NCBI RefSeq assembly: GCF_000346465.2
Contig: NC_034009.1
Span: forward strand, 30,500,131 to 30,564,130
Direction: 5' to 3'
DNA: 64,000 nucleotides
Origin: Prunus persica
Taxonomy: Eukaryota > Streptophyta > Magnoliopsida > Rosales > Rosaceae
A model generated the notes under the pieces. The model did not search any database. It was not told the DNA's origin and worked only from the letters and a program-made list of their open reading frames with translations. The position numbers and the translations under genes were made by a program. Below, in pieces: positions 1-12,739 of the stretch. Position 1 is the first letter of the stretch. Each line of letters starts with the position of its first letter.

Positions 1-2100
1 TCTTTACTTGCTGATCAGAGGGCTCAAGTTCAAATCTCCGCATCATCATAGTTGTGTGTGTGTGAAAAATTCTCATATTCTATAGTTTAGATAATCACTT
101 GTACTAAGAAAAAAATTAATTGTGTTTGACTATACACCTGAAAAATATTCCAATAACAATTAATTTATTTTTGTTATAATTAATAGTTTAGTCACAAAAA
201 TAATATAATAAACTATGAAACCGCTCGTATATCCCTTTCTTCATGTTTGCTCAACTTGAGATTAATAAGTCATGTTTTTATTTGCTAAACTTTTAATTGA
301 AATGCGTTTGGGTTTATTTATTTAATTATTTTAAAGATATAACGAGTTTGGCTTGATTAGGTTGGTCCAACTCAATCTCGTCGAGTCATCCTTAATGGAC
401 AACATATCTCTTACCATTATATATGTTTTCAATGGCAAAACTGGAATGTCAATATTTGATAAGAAATACAGTTTTAAGCATAATTAAGAGAAACATGAGA
501 TTATGAAATTGCTCTCAAGTTGCTGTGCATGTTGTGAAGGCATCTTTCTTACAATATTGATCATGTGACCGACACTTATTTTCAGTATAATAAATTGGGA
601 ATTTGAAATTAAATAAAACCTTCCAAAACGAAAACAATTACATCATGGGATTCTTGTGCAAAATGTCACACATTAGGTCAAATGATATTTGATTACCCGG
701 GCAAGCAGTAAAACATTGAATGAACATTATTATCTATAGTTTAATTGCCAGGCTTTGGCCATTTCTGTTTGGCAATTCGTTGAGCTCACCTATTTTGAGT
801 AGAGTAGGTATTGTGGAGAAAAAAATAAGACACCATATCATATTATGTCAGTAAGTTCGTCCTTTTGTATTTAAGTTCGAATCGTCATTTTTCAAAATTA
901 AATTAATTTAAAATAATTTAGATCATAAATTATATTTAAAATAATAACTTGTTATGTACCATGGATGTGTGTTCCTACAAAATCGATAAAATTTCATAAT
1001 ACGTGTGTGTAGGAGGGATCAAACGTGAACTCTTGAATTTATAATAGTATTTTTTTTTTTTGAGATATTTAGTTATATACCAATTCTTAGCACTAAAACT
1101 ATAAATAAACCATACACCATTTTATTTCTATAAACATACCAAAAAAAATCTAAAAAGAGATAGCTGGCCCTATTAAATTAAATTTTGATTATTAAATTAC
1201 TTTAATGCATTATTGAGTGTTTTAGATTTTTTTATGAGTTTTTGGGTTGAGTTTGTTTTAAGAAATTAATGGCAGTTTTGTATTTAAAAGAAGTTAAGAG
1301 CCTTTTTGTTATATTGTAAATGAGTTTTGGGTGTGTTTCTAAAGTCCATTTCATATAGGTTTTTTTTATAATTTAGGCTCATATATTAAGCATAATAGTG
1401 AATCTTTTTTTTTTTTTTCAGGTCGACTTGAATTTATAATAATATACTAAAGTTAAAATGAACATAAAATAATAATAATAAATATGAATATAATAGTGGC
1501 GTAAAAAGTAAAAAAGATGAATATACTACGATTGTTGCTAGAAAAATCAGCACTAATTTATTCTTAGGGTAGGCGACCGTTGGGTTCGATCAATCAAAAC
1601 GTGGGGATCTGACTGCAGCACTTGCGCAAAGGCCTAAAAGGCGCGTTGCCTCACGCCGTTACAAAGGCCGTGGGCTCTAAAGTCTAAAGTGAGAATTAAT
1701 AAATGAAAGTCTAATCGTTTTCTCGAGAAAATCGAATGGGGATAAGGAGGAAAAAAGACATCGTCCCCATCAGAGAGTATCCCACCATACACGTGTCAAA
1801 GAATTTCCTCCATCACACGTGTCAGTAGTTAAGATCCTCACCTTAATGACTAATCCGAGTGGCCTCAATGCCACCAATCGCGACCCAGTTTAGTAAAAGT
1901 CACTAGATAACGCTCAAGCTCATGGCCCATCAATAGTTACTTACTCACACCCCACACACTCACAAACATTACCTATGTTACCCTTGATAAACTTCAAATT
2001 CCCATCGATTCCAAGCATCACGACCGTATTTGAGTAGAGACAAGATTGTAATTTCGAAATATGGGTGCTCCCATCGCATTAAATCATGGGCGCCCCAAGT
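1..2100. other. Intergenic DNA, no gene seen
   Basis: AT-rich DNA with long A and T runs and no convincing reading frame. The first 100 bases (GGGCTCAAGTTCAAATCTCC) and 870-890 carry phrases resembling the tRNA-derived B box found in plant SINEs, but the matches are too weak to call. The part from about 1560 on is richer in GC and probably belongs to the promoter of the DUF789 gene downstream. Confidence 0.6.
1789..1823 (+). promoter_or_regulatory. Pair of ABRE/G-box motifs
   Basis: The 9-mer ACACGTGTC occurs twice, at 1789-1797 and 1815-1823, with a 26-bp period. The CACGTG core is the binding site of bZIP (ABF) and bHLH (PIF, MYC) factors. The pair lies about 800 bp before the DUF789 start codon and may give it abscisic-acid, stress or light response. 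The role is inferred from the motif alone. Confidence 0.5.
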
Positions 2101-2624
2101 AGATGGCGATTTCTTTTTATTTTTTTTATTTTATAGAAAATAAAAATAAAAATTTGTTTTGTTCTTCTCCTACCACTACGCAGTGCCCATCCATCCATTT
2201 ATTCAGAGCCTTGCTTCGCCATTTCCTTCCTTTCGCTTCCTCCATCGCTTCCCTTCCGCAACTATTCAATCTCTCTCTTTCTGTCCAACTGGTTTTACCA
2301 AATTGCCCCCGGAAACCTGCCCTACCCTACCCTTACCTTCTTCCACCAGATCCATTTCACTCTCAGCCTCCATTTTAGGGTTTTACTATTTCGGTCTAGC
2401 CACAGACTCCAATCCTTTTCTCCGATCCGATTCGCCCCATTGTTTTCGATTAACTCTCATTTCTCACAAACCCTTGAGACGCCGATCCTCTAATTGAATA
2501 AATTCCCAGAATCGCTTTCTTCGTTTCCATTCCCGTTGACTTTGTTTCAGGGTTTAAGAGGCTACGTACGTACAAGGACCAGATTTAGGGTTCTCGTGCA
2601 AGTTTCTGATTCGGCGTTATTGCG

Positions 2625-5489
2625 ATGTTGGGTACGGGGTTGCAGGTCACGCGCGCCCGCGGAGAAGACCGATTCTACGACCCGGCCAGAGCCCGTAGAG
2701 CCCACCAGAACCAGAAAGCCGAGCAACTTCGGCGAGCTCAGAGCGACGTCACGCCAAGCCAATCGCCTTCGCTCAAGGGTAACCCTAACCGGGAACCCGA
2801 GAACAGGGTCGGGTCAGATGACCTTCCCAAGCCCGTCGCCGTGCCTGCTTTTGAGCCCGTTGTCAATCCCTTGAGTAATCTCGAGCGGTTCTTGCAGTCG
2901 ATCTCGCCATCCGTGCCCGCTCAGTACCTCTCTAAGGTCTTCGTCTAAACTAAACAGAAATGTCACATTTCTTGGTTATTTTTCTCTTAATTTTGTGATT
3001 GAATATTTTACTTTTGGTAGCAGACGACGATGAGGGGATTGAGTACTTGCGACGTGGAATTTCAGCCATACTTTGTTCTTGGAGATCTATGGGAGTCTTT
3101 CAAGGAGTGGAGTGCTTATGGTGCAGGAGTGCCTTTGATTTTGAATGACAGTGACTCTGTGGTTCAGTACTATGTCCCTTATTTGTCCGGTATTCAGATA
3201 TACGGCCACTCTATGAAATTGCCCACTAAGACAAGGTATGCATTTTACTCAATACTCGTCACTTAATTTGATCAATTGTAATGTTCCATATGTTGCCTTT
3301 TGAACTAGTTCCAGAGGTGAAAGTAAATTAATTCCATTTATTTTAGTTAATTTTATTGTCCCCTTTCATGCTGAGGTTTGTATTTTTCTCATTATAATGA
3401 TTACTCAATATAGTATTTTGTCATTAATATCTCTTCTTATCCTTATCCATTATTGATTGTTTTTGCTAAGTATTTTATGGCTTGAGAATGGATGGTAAAC
3501 GGATTTAATGGTTTGCTTATTCTTCCTACTCGTTGCATCTGAATCTGTACTTTTGACTGAATTGATTGATAGTGTTTTACTTAGTCCCCGCCCCCCTTCC
3601 TTCCCGTATATTGCATATTATGTACTCTATCCAAAATTTGATGGTCCTTGTGTGTGATAGGCGGCCAGATGAGGACAGTGACAGTGAGTTCAGGGATTCT
3701 AGTAGTGATGGAAGCTCTGATTATGAAACTGATAGATTAAAATATTTGAGGGAGCAGCGGAATCACCAAAATCTATCGAGTGAAATTCCTCTTAGGATAG
3801 AAAGATTATCTCTGAGAGAGCCGCATTTTCCACCTCATGAAGACTGCTCTAGTGACGAGGGTGAATCCATCAATTCTCAAGGTTGCTTACTATTTGAGTA
3901 TTTTGAGCAGGACCTTCCTTATTGCCGCGAGCCTTTAGCTGACAAGGTTATAATTGCATTTATTCACTAATTCGTTACCATGTTTAGAACAATTATATTA
4001 AAATTTTGGTACTTGTAATTTTCCTTCCCTGTTTTAGGAATTTTTTTCTCAACTTTCCAATTTTACAGATACTAGATCTTGCCTTCCATTTTCCTGAGCT
4101 GAAGACACTAAGAAGTTGTGATCTGCTGTCTTCCAGCTGGATTTCTGTTGCATGGTACTTTCAAACTCTGCATTTGTTTCCTGGGTCATACACCGTCATG
4201 TGACTAATTGGTTTTGGTATAATTGTTTCAGGTATCCAATTTACAGGATTCCAACGGGACCAACTCTAAAGGATCTTGATGCGTGCTTTCTGACGTACCA
4301 TTCACTTTTTACACCCATGGGAGGTACTAATCAATTTCACTGTTAGTTTTGAAAACTTGTGTGCATGGTTTTTCCGAGAATGGAAGTTTGTCCCCTGGCA
4401 TTTGCTATGCATAATTTATACACTTGAGATGCCAGGTTGTTTCATTTTGTTCATCAGTCAAATTTTTCCACATGTAATCATATCTGATGACGTGGTCTAA
4501 TTTTTTCACATATAATCATATCTCACAACGTGGCGACAGAAAGAATATTATCCTATCTACATTCTGGAGTTATTGGTTTTCCTTATAGATGGTATTATAT
4601 AATTTGAGCAATTTACACCCATGGGAGGTAATAATTAATATCATTGTTAGTTTGTCGTGTGCATGGTTTTTCTGATGATGAAAGTTAGCTCCCTGACATT
4701 TGCTCTTTATAGAACACGTTTGAGATCCAGGCTGTTTCATTTAGTATGTCCGTCTGATTGTATATTACTATGTGACGACAAATTGAGTATTACCTTAATT
4801 ACTCCTGGAGTCGATTGGCTTGCATATATATGGTATTTTCTAATTTAAGAAATTTACAACTTCGGGAATTTTATTAATGTAAATTAAAGAAAGCTTTTCC
4901 ATAATTCCATTATGCTGGATATATCTGTAGAACTCCAGAGTTATGTATTGCGCTTATCCCCAGCACCTGCATGCATGTCTCCGTGTCAAAATTTAATTTG
5001 GCAGACAGATATACTGCTGATGATGTCATTAGGTGTGAAGTATAACTAAAGTGCAACTGTCTCAGGACCACAAATAAATATAAAAGGGCTGGATAATTGT
5101 CTAAATGCCAAGTTGTTTTCTTTAGAATCATTCTAGGTGTTGTACAATCATCTCTGATAAGCTCGTCTCTTCTTTTGATTACTCTTGCTGCTCTTGTCAA
5201 ACCAAACTCATCTATTTCTCAGTTGCTTATATTATTTACGTAATGTTATGTTTCAGGTGTACAAGATGACCGGGCTCCTGTAGTGACATATCCGAGTGAA
5301 ATGGATGGTGTTCCTAAGATGTCATTACCTGTTTTTGGCCTTGCTTCATACAAATTCAGAGGGTCCTTGTGGACTCCTAATGGGGGATTTGAACGCCAGT
5401 TAGCTAACTCCCTGTCGCAGGCTGCTGACAACTTTCTAAGAGTGCTGCAGGTCAATCACCCTGATTTTGTGTTTTTCAGCCGTAGATGA
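2625..5489 (+). CDS. DUF789 family protein
   Basis: Six exons join in frame: 2625-2936, 3021-3235, 3661-3946, 4069-4154, 4232-4323 and 5257-5489, giving 407 residues. Exon 2 could instead start at 3024 and lose one Gln. The product has a variable basic N-terminus, then the conserved DUF789 core: a block around [19 protein letters not shown], an acidic serine-rich middle, the [19 protein letters not shown] block and the C-terminal [10 protein letters not shown] block. The biochemical function of DUF789 is unknown. The start at 2625 opens the long conserved exon 1, and an untranslated leader of about 400 bases probably precedes it. The 3' UTR probably runs to about 6000 and holds a GAT repeat at 5931-5951. 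The neighbour downstream is convergent. The match resembles Arabidopsis At2g01260/At1g15030. Confidence 0.88.
4311..4880 (+). repeat. Imperfect duplications in DUF789 intron 5
   Basis: The last bases of exon 5 with its splice donor (ACACCCATGGGAGGTA) and about 150 bp of following intron recur 304 bp later at 4615-4760. A third, more diverged block (4804-4876) resembles 4564-4638. The second copy therefore carries a decoy exon end and donor site inside the intron. Confidence 0.6.
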
Positions 5490-6302
5490 TATGAACTATG
5501 AAGATGTGACTAACTGTGTTGCTACCACCGTTCTAGAAGTGAAGCCTGTTTGCATGAGTTACTTGTGAAAAAATCCCTGTATTGTGTGAAATTCAGGGTG
5601 GCAAGTTGGTATGCAGGGATTCCCTCGTTTTGGTTATCTGTTATTTTACTACAGGAGAAAGAAAGAAAGGAAAAGGAAAAGGAAAAGGAAAAGAAAAGGG
5701 TGAAGGCAACTTAAAGAAAAGTGAAGCTTTGGCATGTGATGAAATGAAGGCTGTAATAACCTCAGCGAAAAGTGAATAGAGGAAATATAGTTAGATAAGC
5801 TATAGATGGTCTAGCTAATCAAAGTTGCTTTTTAATGGAAGCAAGCTCTGTCTTGCTCGTTTTCTGTATTTTGTTCTTAGTAAGGAAGGGTATATTATAA
5901 AAGAAAAACCAGGCTCTTTTTTTATGCCATGATGATGATGATGATGATGATGTTAGCATGTGTAATTTTATCTATGAGGGGATTTTGATATAGAGATTGT
6001 ATTTAAGGTTTAGCTTGAGCTTCCTTCCCCGTATGTGTTTTTGTTTGGAGTCACAACCGCCCGCTTATTAACTCTATCTATCAAACTGTGTTTTATAGCG
6101 TAAAGATTGTTGATTCTGCTCTGTGGGTTTAAGCGGCAAAGAGGCTCTTCAAACCAAATTATTATTATTTTTAAAATTTCAACGCAAGAAAGAGAAGAAC
6201 ACAGAGCGCAAACGGGAAACAATTTTCAGGAGATAGGAAAGGAAGATCGGAAGTCCAATACAAAGGCTCTGAGAAATCATATGTTTTACAGCAAATGAAA
6301 AC

Positions 6303-8017
6303 TCAAGATCCATCAACTTCAACTTCATTATTAAGCAGGTCATGGAACTTGGTGTCCAAAGCGTCGGAACACATCTGACTCATAATGCGGTAGAAAGACA
6401 ACAAATCAGAAAGCTGCTCTATCGACATCTTCCCAATTATGGCCCTTGCAACTCTCTCCCTTTCCTCGCTCATCTTCAGTCGTTGTATGTATGCCGAAGC
6501 ATTTCTTACTGTTGCCCCCATCTGCTTCAGCCTTTTCTCTTGCTGCAAACTCAGTGCTGTATTTGCCTGCATATACCACAACATTAGACCATTAAAATCG
6601 AACGATGACGGCTAATGTGATTATAATCATCGTTTATTACTCACCTCCAGAAACTCTGCTCCAACGTCCAGTTGATCAGATTCTTTGCCTGAAACAATTC
6701 CACGCCTAGAATACATGTTTTTGGCAATGGAGAAGCTCCTTACAATACTATTCCTCTTCATCTCTAGGTCCTGATCAAGCTGTGGAGCCTTCGGCACACA
6801 TGCCGAGTTTTGACTGAGCTTCTTTTCATAAGCTCTCACTGCTTTAACAAATTCCTGCATGAATGATAATATTAACCATGACAAATGACACGCAACAAAC
6901 CACAAACATGAAAAAACAAAACAATAGAACAAATTAATTAAGGTCTTACCCGATATGCAGCTGCGCATCCTGGATATTCAAAATTGTCTGAATCCTGTTG
7001 TCGCATTCTCTCCGGATGGAATTGAAGTCCCATAATAAACTTCCCCTCCTCAGGATTATAGGCATCCGGATCATAAAACCCTTCAACCAAACCATCAGGA
7101 GCGAAAGCCATCGGCGCGAATCGCTCTGCCAATCGCTTAACCCCCTGATGGTGATAACTATTCACCCACATCTCCATTTTCTCATCATCCAAAGAATCTT
7201 TGAACCACTGATGCAAAGGTGTATTCTCCACCACCTTCACCCCATGTCTATGCCCATCATAATTCTCATAGTTTATGTGAGCCACTCTTTGAGCGCAACT
7301 CTGATATGGGCATTCTTTCAAAAGTTCTCTCTCAACATCTTGATAAAGTGTGCCTCCGCATGCAACATTAAGGACTTGGGATCCTCTGCATATTCCCAAG
7401 TAGGGGATGTTTCTTTCTAGGCATAGCTTTGCAAGCCCCAGTTCAATGGAGTCTTTCTCTTTATCAATGGCGGTATCGCTTGCATGTAGCTTGCCAATTT
7501 CTTCTAGCTCGTCTGGAGAGAAACCAGAGAGCTGCGCATCGTAATGGGACGGATCAATGTCTTCACCTTCGCAGAGAAGAACTCCATGTATTGGTTCAAA
7601 GCTTTGGAGTAGCATGTGGACTCCACTGACTCTGGGGACAATAACAGGTACTGCTCCATAGCTTACAATTAGATCTAGATGATATTCTCCTGTCCCATAA
7701 GATGTTTTAATAATCAAAATTAAAATCAAGAGCAACTGAAAGATTTTATTTGATGTTTGAAATAATAAAAACCAAATTAAGTTTATGATAACCAAAGGTA
7801 TTGTTCCATTTGCATTGAAACTATAAGAACTGCTGCGAAATCTGAGTAACGGCATATTATATTCCAAGGAGATGGATATACGTAAAAAGTCGGTAGCCAA
7901 AGCCAAACAAAGAGATAGAGACTAACCCACGAAATCTACAAACTTGTTCTTGCGGAGGGTTCGTCGAGAGACGATAAGAACCCTAGGCAAAACCATTGAC
8001 ACATCAGAATTAGCCAT
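6303..8017 (-). CDS. Class I glutamine amidotransferase-like protein (GAT1_2.1 type)
   Basis: Four exons on the minus strand, 8017-7927, 7689-6950, 6854-6645 and 6566-6303, join in frame to 434 residues. Residues 10-277 form a class I glutamine amidotransferase / peptidase C26 domain with an intact Cys-His-Glu triad: Cys131 in the elbow YLGICRGSQ, and His255 and Glu257 in LQFHPER. A plant-specific, coiled-coil-like tail of about 155 residues follows. The family hydrolyses gamma-glutamyl amides, but the substrate cannot be read from the sequence. The closest remembered relative is Arabidopsis At1g15040, a nitrogen-responsive gene linked to shoot branching. The MANSDVS start was chosen because its exon splices in phase 1 to the conserved GEYHLDL; the longer intron read-through frame ending at 7906 was not used. 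A compound CA/TA/GA repeat lies in the leader. Confidence 0.9.
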
Positions 8018-8067
8018 TGATGAAGACAGTAAGTAACGTTGCACTGGACGAAGATCAATTATCTCTA

Positions 8068-8145
<78 letters not shown>
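8068..8145. repeat. Compound microsatellite (CA)n(TA)n(GA)n
   Basis: About 10 CA units, 7 TA units and 20 GA units follow directly on one another, 51-128 bp upstream of the amidotransferase start codon. On the sense strand of that gene the long part reads (TC)n, a common 5' leader element in plants. The tract is likely to vary in length between cultivars. Confidence 0.9.
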
Positions 8146-8147
<2 letters not shown>

Positions 8148-8149
8148 AG

Positions 8150-9396
8150 ATGAGTATAAATATAACGAGAGAGTGATGTGGATGGATAGGGATCTTCTAA
8201 ATGAGGTCTTAAGAAATGACGTGATAGTTGGTAATTATGTGAATAGAGAGCAATCTGCTAAGATTACATTTTGTTTCCTTGTTTCATGGGTTGGATTTTG
8301 TTTCTTGTTTTGCGTTTTGTAATAAGATCATAGACAAGATCGACTCTAGGCTGCCTCCTCTTCTTAATATAGTAATTACGATGATAATAACCAAATTGAA
8401 GATTTGCTCTTCGTCTTGGCTCCGCCTATGGCCTTTTTTGGCCAATGCTTATGCTTTATTTTCGTGCCATGTTTGTTAGCTTTGCGATATTTTAGGAATT
8501 TGGATAATTAATTAGCACCAAACCCAAAAGTCAAACTGAGAGTGAGTCAATCGTACATTCATTCATTCGTATGTGGATTGATATTTGAGCACTCATTTGT
8601 GGCAGAAACAAACAACAAAAAGCCCAAACCACCTCTAAATTGCCAAAGGCCCGAACACGGACAGCCCGGCCCCGACAAAAGTCCATATACTTGGTTACCT
8701 TTAAAAAGATCCGGTTCTGTGTTTAGGTTTAGGTATTAAACAATCACTAAGTAATCCTTAACCAAGTACCAAAACAAGAATCTCAAAAGCATCGTGTCCG
8801 TCTCATATATAAAATGTAAATCTGTAACAAAAATAGTAAAAAATTATCACACAATGTCATCATTGTTGGTGCTAAGTATGTGTAATATCACTAAACAAAC
8901 ATCTAGTTAATTCATGATCGTAGAATGATTAATTATTTACTCGGAGATATAGATAATGTTAATTTGTGTGAGTACATACAACGATCAATCTACATCAAAC
9001 ACCCATCCATCATTGAAGGGGTGACCTCCTACATCCGGTAGCACAACCGGCAACTGGCGCTCCGACAATCCAACCGCGCTCCTGCTGCTGACTATCTGTC
9101 CAAACCCATTTATGTTTGTAGATGTTATTAACGTTCACACCCCCACCACCGCACTTGAAGACAAACTCTTTTTGAAGTTTTTATTTTATTTTTTATTTTG
9201 CAAGAAAAAGCAACATGTGAAACTCCAATCCAAATGTAGGACCTAAACCAGGGCAGCGACAAATTCCCGATTTTCTTCACCCAAAGAATAAAAAGAAAAA
9301 GAAAAAACGAAAGTTGCCTATTTCTTTCTTTTTCATCAAAAGCAGAGATATTTTCAGGGAACCCAACCACATACACTCGCTCGCACAGAGAGAGTA
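8150..9396. other. Intergenic DNA between divergent genes
   Basis: This 1.25-kb stretch separates the amidotransferase gene (minus) from the DUF1218 gene (plus) and must hold both promoters. No open frame in it has coding character. No repeat was recognised. Confidence 0.6.
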
Positions 9397-11072
9397 ATGG
9401 CAGTCTCCATACCCATAGTGGCCATCGTCACCTCTCTGCACCTCATCGCCTTCGTTTTCGCCGTGGGTGCTGAACGACGCCGTAGCACGGTAACTTCATA
9501 TCTCTGTCTCCTCTCCCTCTGTGTTTTATTGAAGTTAAAAGCCCTAACCTTTTTTGTGTTTGCGTCTGTGAAGGCCAAGATAGTGCCTGATGAGTACGAC
9601 GAGCACACCTACTGCGTTTACGGGACGGACGCTTCTACGGCGTACGGATTAGCGGCTTTTGGGCTGCTTTTCGTCAGCCAGACGGTGCTAAACGTCGTCA
9701 CGAGGTGTCTCTGCTGCGGCAAAGGCTTAGTGACTGGCAGCTCCACCACTTGGACCGTCTTCTTCTTCGTCTTCTCCTGGTAAATTTACCATTTTCTCCC
9801 CCCTCTTGTTTTGTAATTTCTTGTTTATCTTATTAGTAATTTAGTACACACTGGTCCCACTGGAGTGTCTTAATCTCAGCTCGAGGGTTGGATCAACGGT
9901 CATAATCCTTCCATCTTTAGTAGAACTTAGAAGGAAGGAATCAGGTTCAATCTACTAATTGGGTTTCCAATTATGACCAAATTACTTATTCATTTGGTTA
10001 ATATGTCACTCATCAGTTGTTTACGAGCCACCACCTGCCCTGCTCTGCCCTGTCCGCCGCCTACATGTTTCTTGTGATGGCGAAAATCTGAGACTTTTGC
10101 ACTTGCTTTTAATAATTGCCACAGTGCCACTCTACGTTTAGATGATCTAATGGTTTATTGGAGTTGTTACACAGTTACAGTGTATTCATTTTTGTTTTTC
10201 ATTTGTCTGGAATTTGGTAAAGAAAAGTTAAAGTAGCTTAAGTCATGATTTAGACCCAATTCCCTTACTTTGGCCCCTACCTTTACTTATCGTTTCCCCT
10301 TTATCGATCCGAGAGTGCTTTAATTTCAACATCTTTGACATTACGCATTGTGGAACTTATCAATGGATGATACAGGAGCATATCCAAAACTTTTCCCAAA
10401 GTTTGGTTCTTAAACAATGTTATAGACGATATGGCAGTATCTTGTTAGAAATAAGCGTGGGGTTAAGTGGGTGTAGATATGAACACATGAAACACTATCG
10501 CTTCATTAAACTACGTTGGTTTAGAGTTGGGACTGTTTTGGTATCTCTAGCATTACTTACTTGGAATAGTGACAACCCAAATAAACAGTATGGATTCCGC
10601 TCGTAACCTCCATTGTGAATATTATTTTTCCCTTGTTACTCTTGCGCGCTTGAGCCTTGAGTGAATGCTGTTCCCTACTCTCTAGTATTATGTTTGTGTA
10701 AATGATCTCATTTGCTTCATTTTGCTAAATCAAAATCTGAAGACTCTGAACTATGAATTAATTAGGACAAGCTTTTTGGGAGCCGAGGCATGCTTATTGG
10801 CAGGGTCAGCAAAGAATGCGTACCACACCAAGTACCGGGGAATCTTTAACGCAGATGACTTGTCCTGTTCCACTCTGCGTAAGGGCGTGTTTGCCGCCGC
10901 GGCTGCTCTTACACTGTTGTCATTGGCAGGGTCAAGTTTTTACTACTGGGCACATTCCAAAGCTGATACTGGGGGATGGGAGAAGCACAGAAATGAAGGC
11001 CTCGACATGAGCACTTCTAATTATGCAAATCATGAGCAGCAACAGCAAACCGGTGGATTTGAGAAGGTATAG
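9397..11072 (+). CDS. DUF1218 family membrane protein
   Basis: Three exons, 9397-9489, 9574-9779 and 10766-11072, join in frame to 201 residues. The product has four hydrophobic segments: an N-terminal signal-like helix (residues 4-22), about 53-70, about 88-100 continuing into FLGAEACLLAGSA, and about 147-165. Conserved cysteines lie in the loops (YCVYG, CLCCGKG, DLSCSTLRKG). This layout and the WTSFLGAEACLLAGSAKNAY block mark the plant DUF1218 family, whose MWL members affect lignin in secondary walls; whether this copy does so is unknown. The tail is hydrophilic, Gln-rich and probably cytosolic. The long second intron (about 990 bp) holds no other gene. The 3' UTR probably ends near 11260. 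Confidence 0.87.
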
Positions 11073-11259
11073 TTCTGGTATTTGACATTTTCGTTTTGTT
11101 GGGGGCCATGATATGATTGTAGTATGAGATTGAGTAGATCAGTTCCATAGTTTTGGTTGGTGGCTTCTTCTGTTGGAGGAGGGGGAAAACTTGAATGGGG
11201 CAAATATGAAATGGTCCTTCATGAGCCAAAAGACTTGTATATGCTATGTCATCATCATG

Positions 11260-12289
11260 TATGTTTTTTTTTATTTGTTACGGATGTCATCATGTATGTT
11301 ACAAGTGGATTTCCAATTATATTTTCCACTTATGCTGGTTGTTTGCTTTTCCTTACTTCCTGGTATTATAGCACTACCAAGACTCCTTTCCCATATTTCT
11401 GGATTTGTGGTATGTATATAAATCTCTGCTTAAAATGCTTTTTGTATGACTCCTTTCCCATCATTCAACCCTATTTCAAAAGAATGTTACAAGTTCTCTT
11501 GACTGTCTATCTACTAACTATTTACGACAGAGGTCCAATGTTAATGGGTTCATTCTAAATTCTTGCCTTTGTCTAAGACAATCTTACCAGGACAAACAAA
11601 AGTCAAACAAGAAAGAACCAAACAAATTGAAAAATATTTTTAAAGCCATTACATGATCTAGCAGTAAGCTGAAAGCTCCATCAGGTTGAAGATCAACCTC
11701 GGTGTTCTTCACATTATCAAGAAAATGATCAAGAAACCGATATATGATCCAGAAAACGAACGGATCATAAATCAAAGGCCTAAGCTTTTCAAAATATTAT
11801 CAAAATTAAAAAGTCAAGTCCTTTTCCGCAGCGGATTACACTCGTGTCTTGAGTTATTATTGAAATTAATATCGCCATGCGTTAACAAACGCATCCTCTG
11901 AAATTGGGTATTGCTATTGACACAAAATGAAGTTTTAGACTTTTTAAAATCAAAGCCCAGTAGCATTAGGTTATTCACTAATTGGACGTAAATGAAAATT
12001 AGGCATATAATTAGGAAAGCCATATATTATATATAAAGCTTCTTCTAAAAGCTTAACTGCAAGAGCAACAAGAAGACCAAAACCAAAAATAAAAAGCTTC
12101 AACACAAACAATAACTAGGCATATACGTCCATCTCTCCCAAGTCACAAGGGCCTGGGAAAGCCAGGACCATTATTCTTTCTTAATACCAACACCACTCAC
12201 TCCTATTGGCCAATGCTGCTACTAATCAAGATCACAAACAAAAACAAAGTTGTAATTAAGATATAAAACGACCATCAAACTTGAGATGA
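11260..12289. other. Convergent intergenic region
   Basis: Lies between the 3' ends of the DUF1218 gene and the lipid transfer protein gene. The stretch 11590-11900 is less AT-biased and carries 60-70-codon frames on both strands that resemble no family known to me; it could be a decayed gene or transposon piece. The part 12050-12280 is probably the 3' UTR of the LTP gene. Confidence 0.4.
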
Positions 12290-12592
12290 TTAGCTAGAGC
12301 ATGAGGGAAATGGGGAGCCACAAGTGCTTGCCACCTTCTTGGCGTTTGGGGAGTTGACCAGCTTCTGGAGGTTAGGGTCCTTGACATACTTGCAAAGGCA
12401 AGGCCTCTGCTCCTTCAGTTTGCCGCAACATATGGCAGAGGGAGGGCTTGAGGATGTGATTGCTGTGGCGCATGGAGCTAGCTCCAGTGGGCTGCAAGTC
12501 ACTGCTGCCGTACACAGCTGGCTTCCCCCAAAGACAAGAACAAAAGCTACAACGCACAATATTGCAACATTATAATAACACACTGATTTCAT
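12290..12592 (-). CDS. Type-2 non-specific lipid transfer protein precursor
   Basis: An intronless frame of 100 residues. Residues 1-30 are a secretion signal with a hydrophobic core. The mature part of about 70 residues has the eight-cysteine motif with exact nsLTP2 spacing: C33-x7-C41-x13-C55C56-x8-C65-x-C67-x23-C91-x6-C98. These cysteines form four disulfides around a lipid-binding cavity. nsLTP2 proteins are apoplastic, bind fatty acids and sterols, and act in cuticle formation and defence. A TATA box stands at 12727-12733 and a CT-rich leader (sense strand) at about 12664-12692. The gene is complete. Confidence 0.93.
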   Translation of the reverse strand: MKSVCYYNVAILCVVAFVLVFGGSQLCTAAVTCSPLELAPCATAITSSSPPSAICCGKLKEQRPCLCKYVKDPNLQKLVNSPNAKKVASTCGSPFPSCSS

Positions 12593-12726
12593 CTTCAGCT
12601 TTCAACCAATCAACCAATGTATATGTTATTATGTATGTTATGTTGCTGTTTGTAACTAGGAGTCAGAGAGAGAGAGAGAAATAGAGAGAGATGGGTGCAG
12701 TGCAGCTCTAGCTAGGTCTCTTGGCA

Positions 12727-12733
12727 ATTTATA
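12727..12733 (-). promoter_or_regulatory. TATA box of the lipid transfer protein gene
   Basis: The minus strand reads CTATAAATTG, ending 134 bp before the start codon. With the usual 30-bp spacing, transcription would start near 12700 and give a leader of about 105 bases. Confidence 0.6.
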
Positions 12734-12739
12734 GAAGAG

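Noticed and set aside
6938..7906. Long minus-strand frame beginning in the intron of the amidotransferase gene
   Set aside because: Its first 70 residues are intron-like; the spliced start at 8017 gives a family-like N-terminus in the right phase.
11584..11775. 63-codon minus-strand frame with protein-like middle (NVKNTEVDLQPDGAFSLLLD)
   Set aside because: Short, isolated, no family recognised and no splice partners; left as possible decayed sequence.
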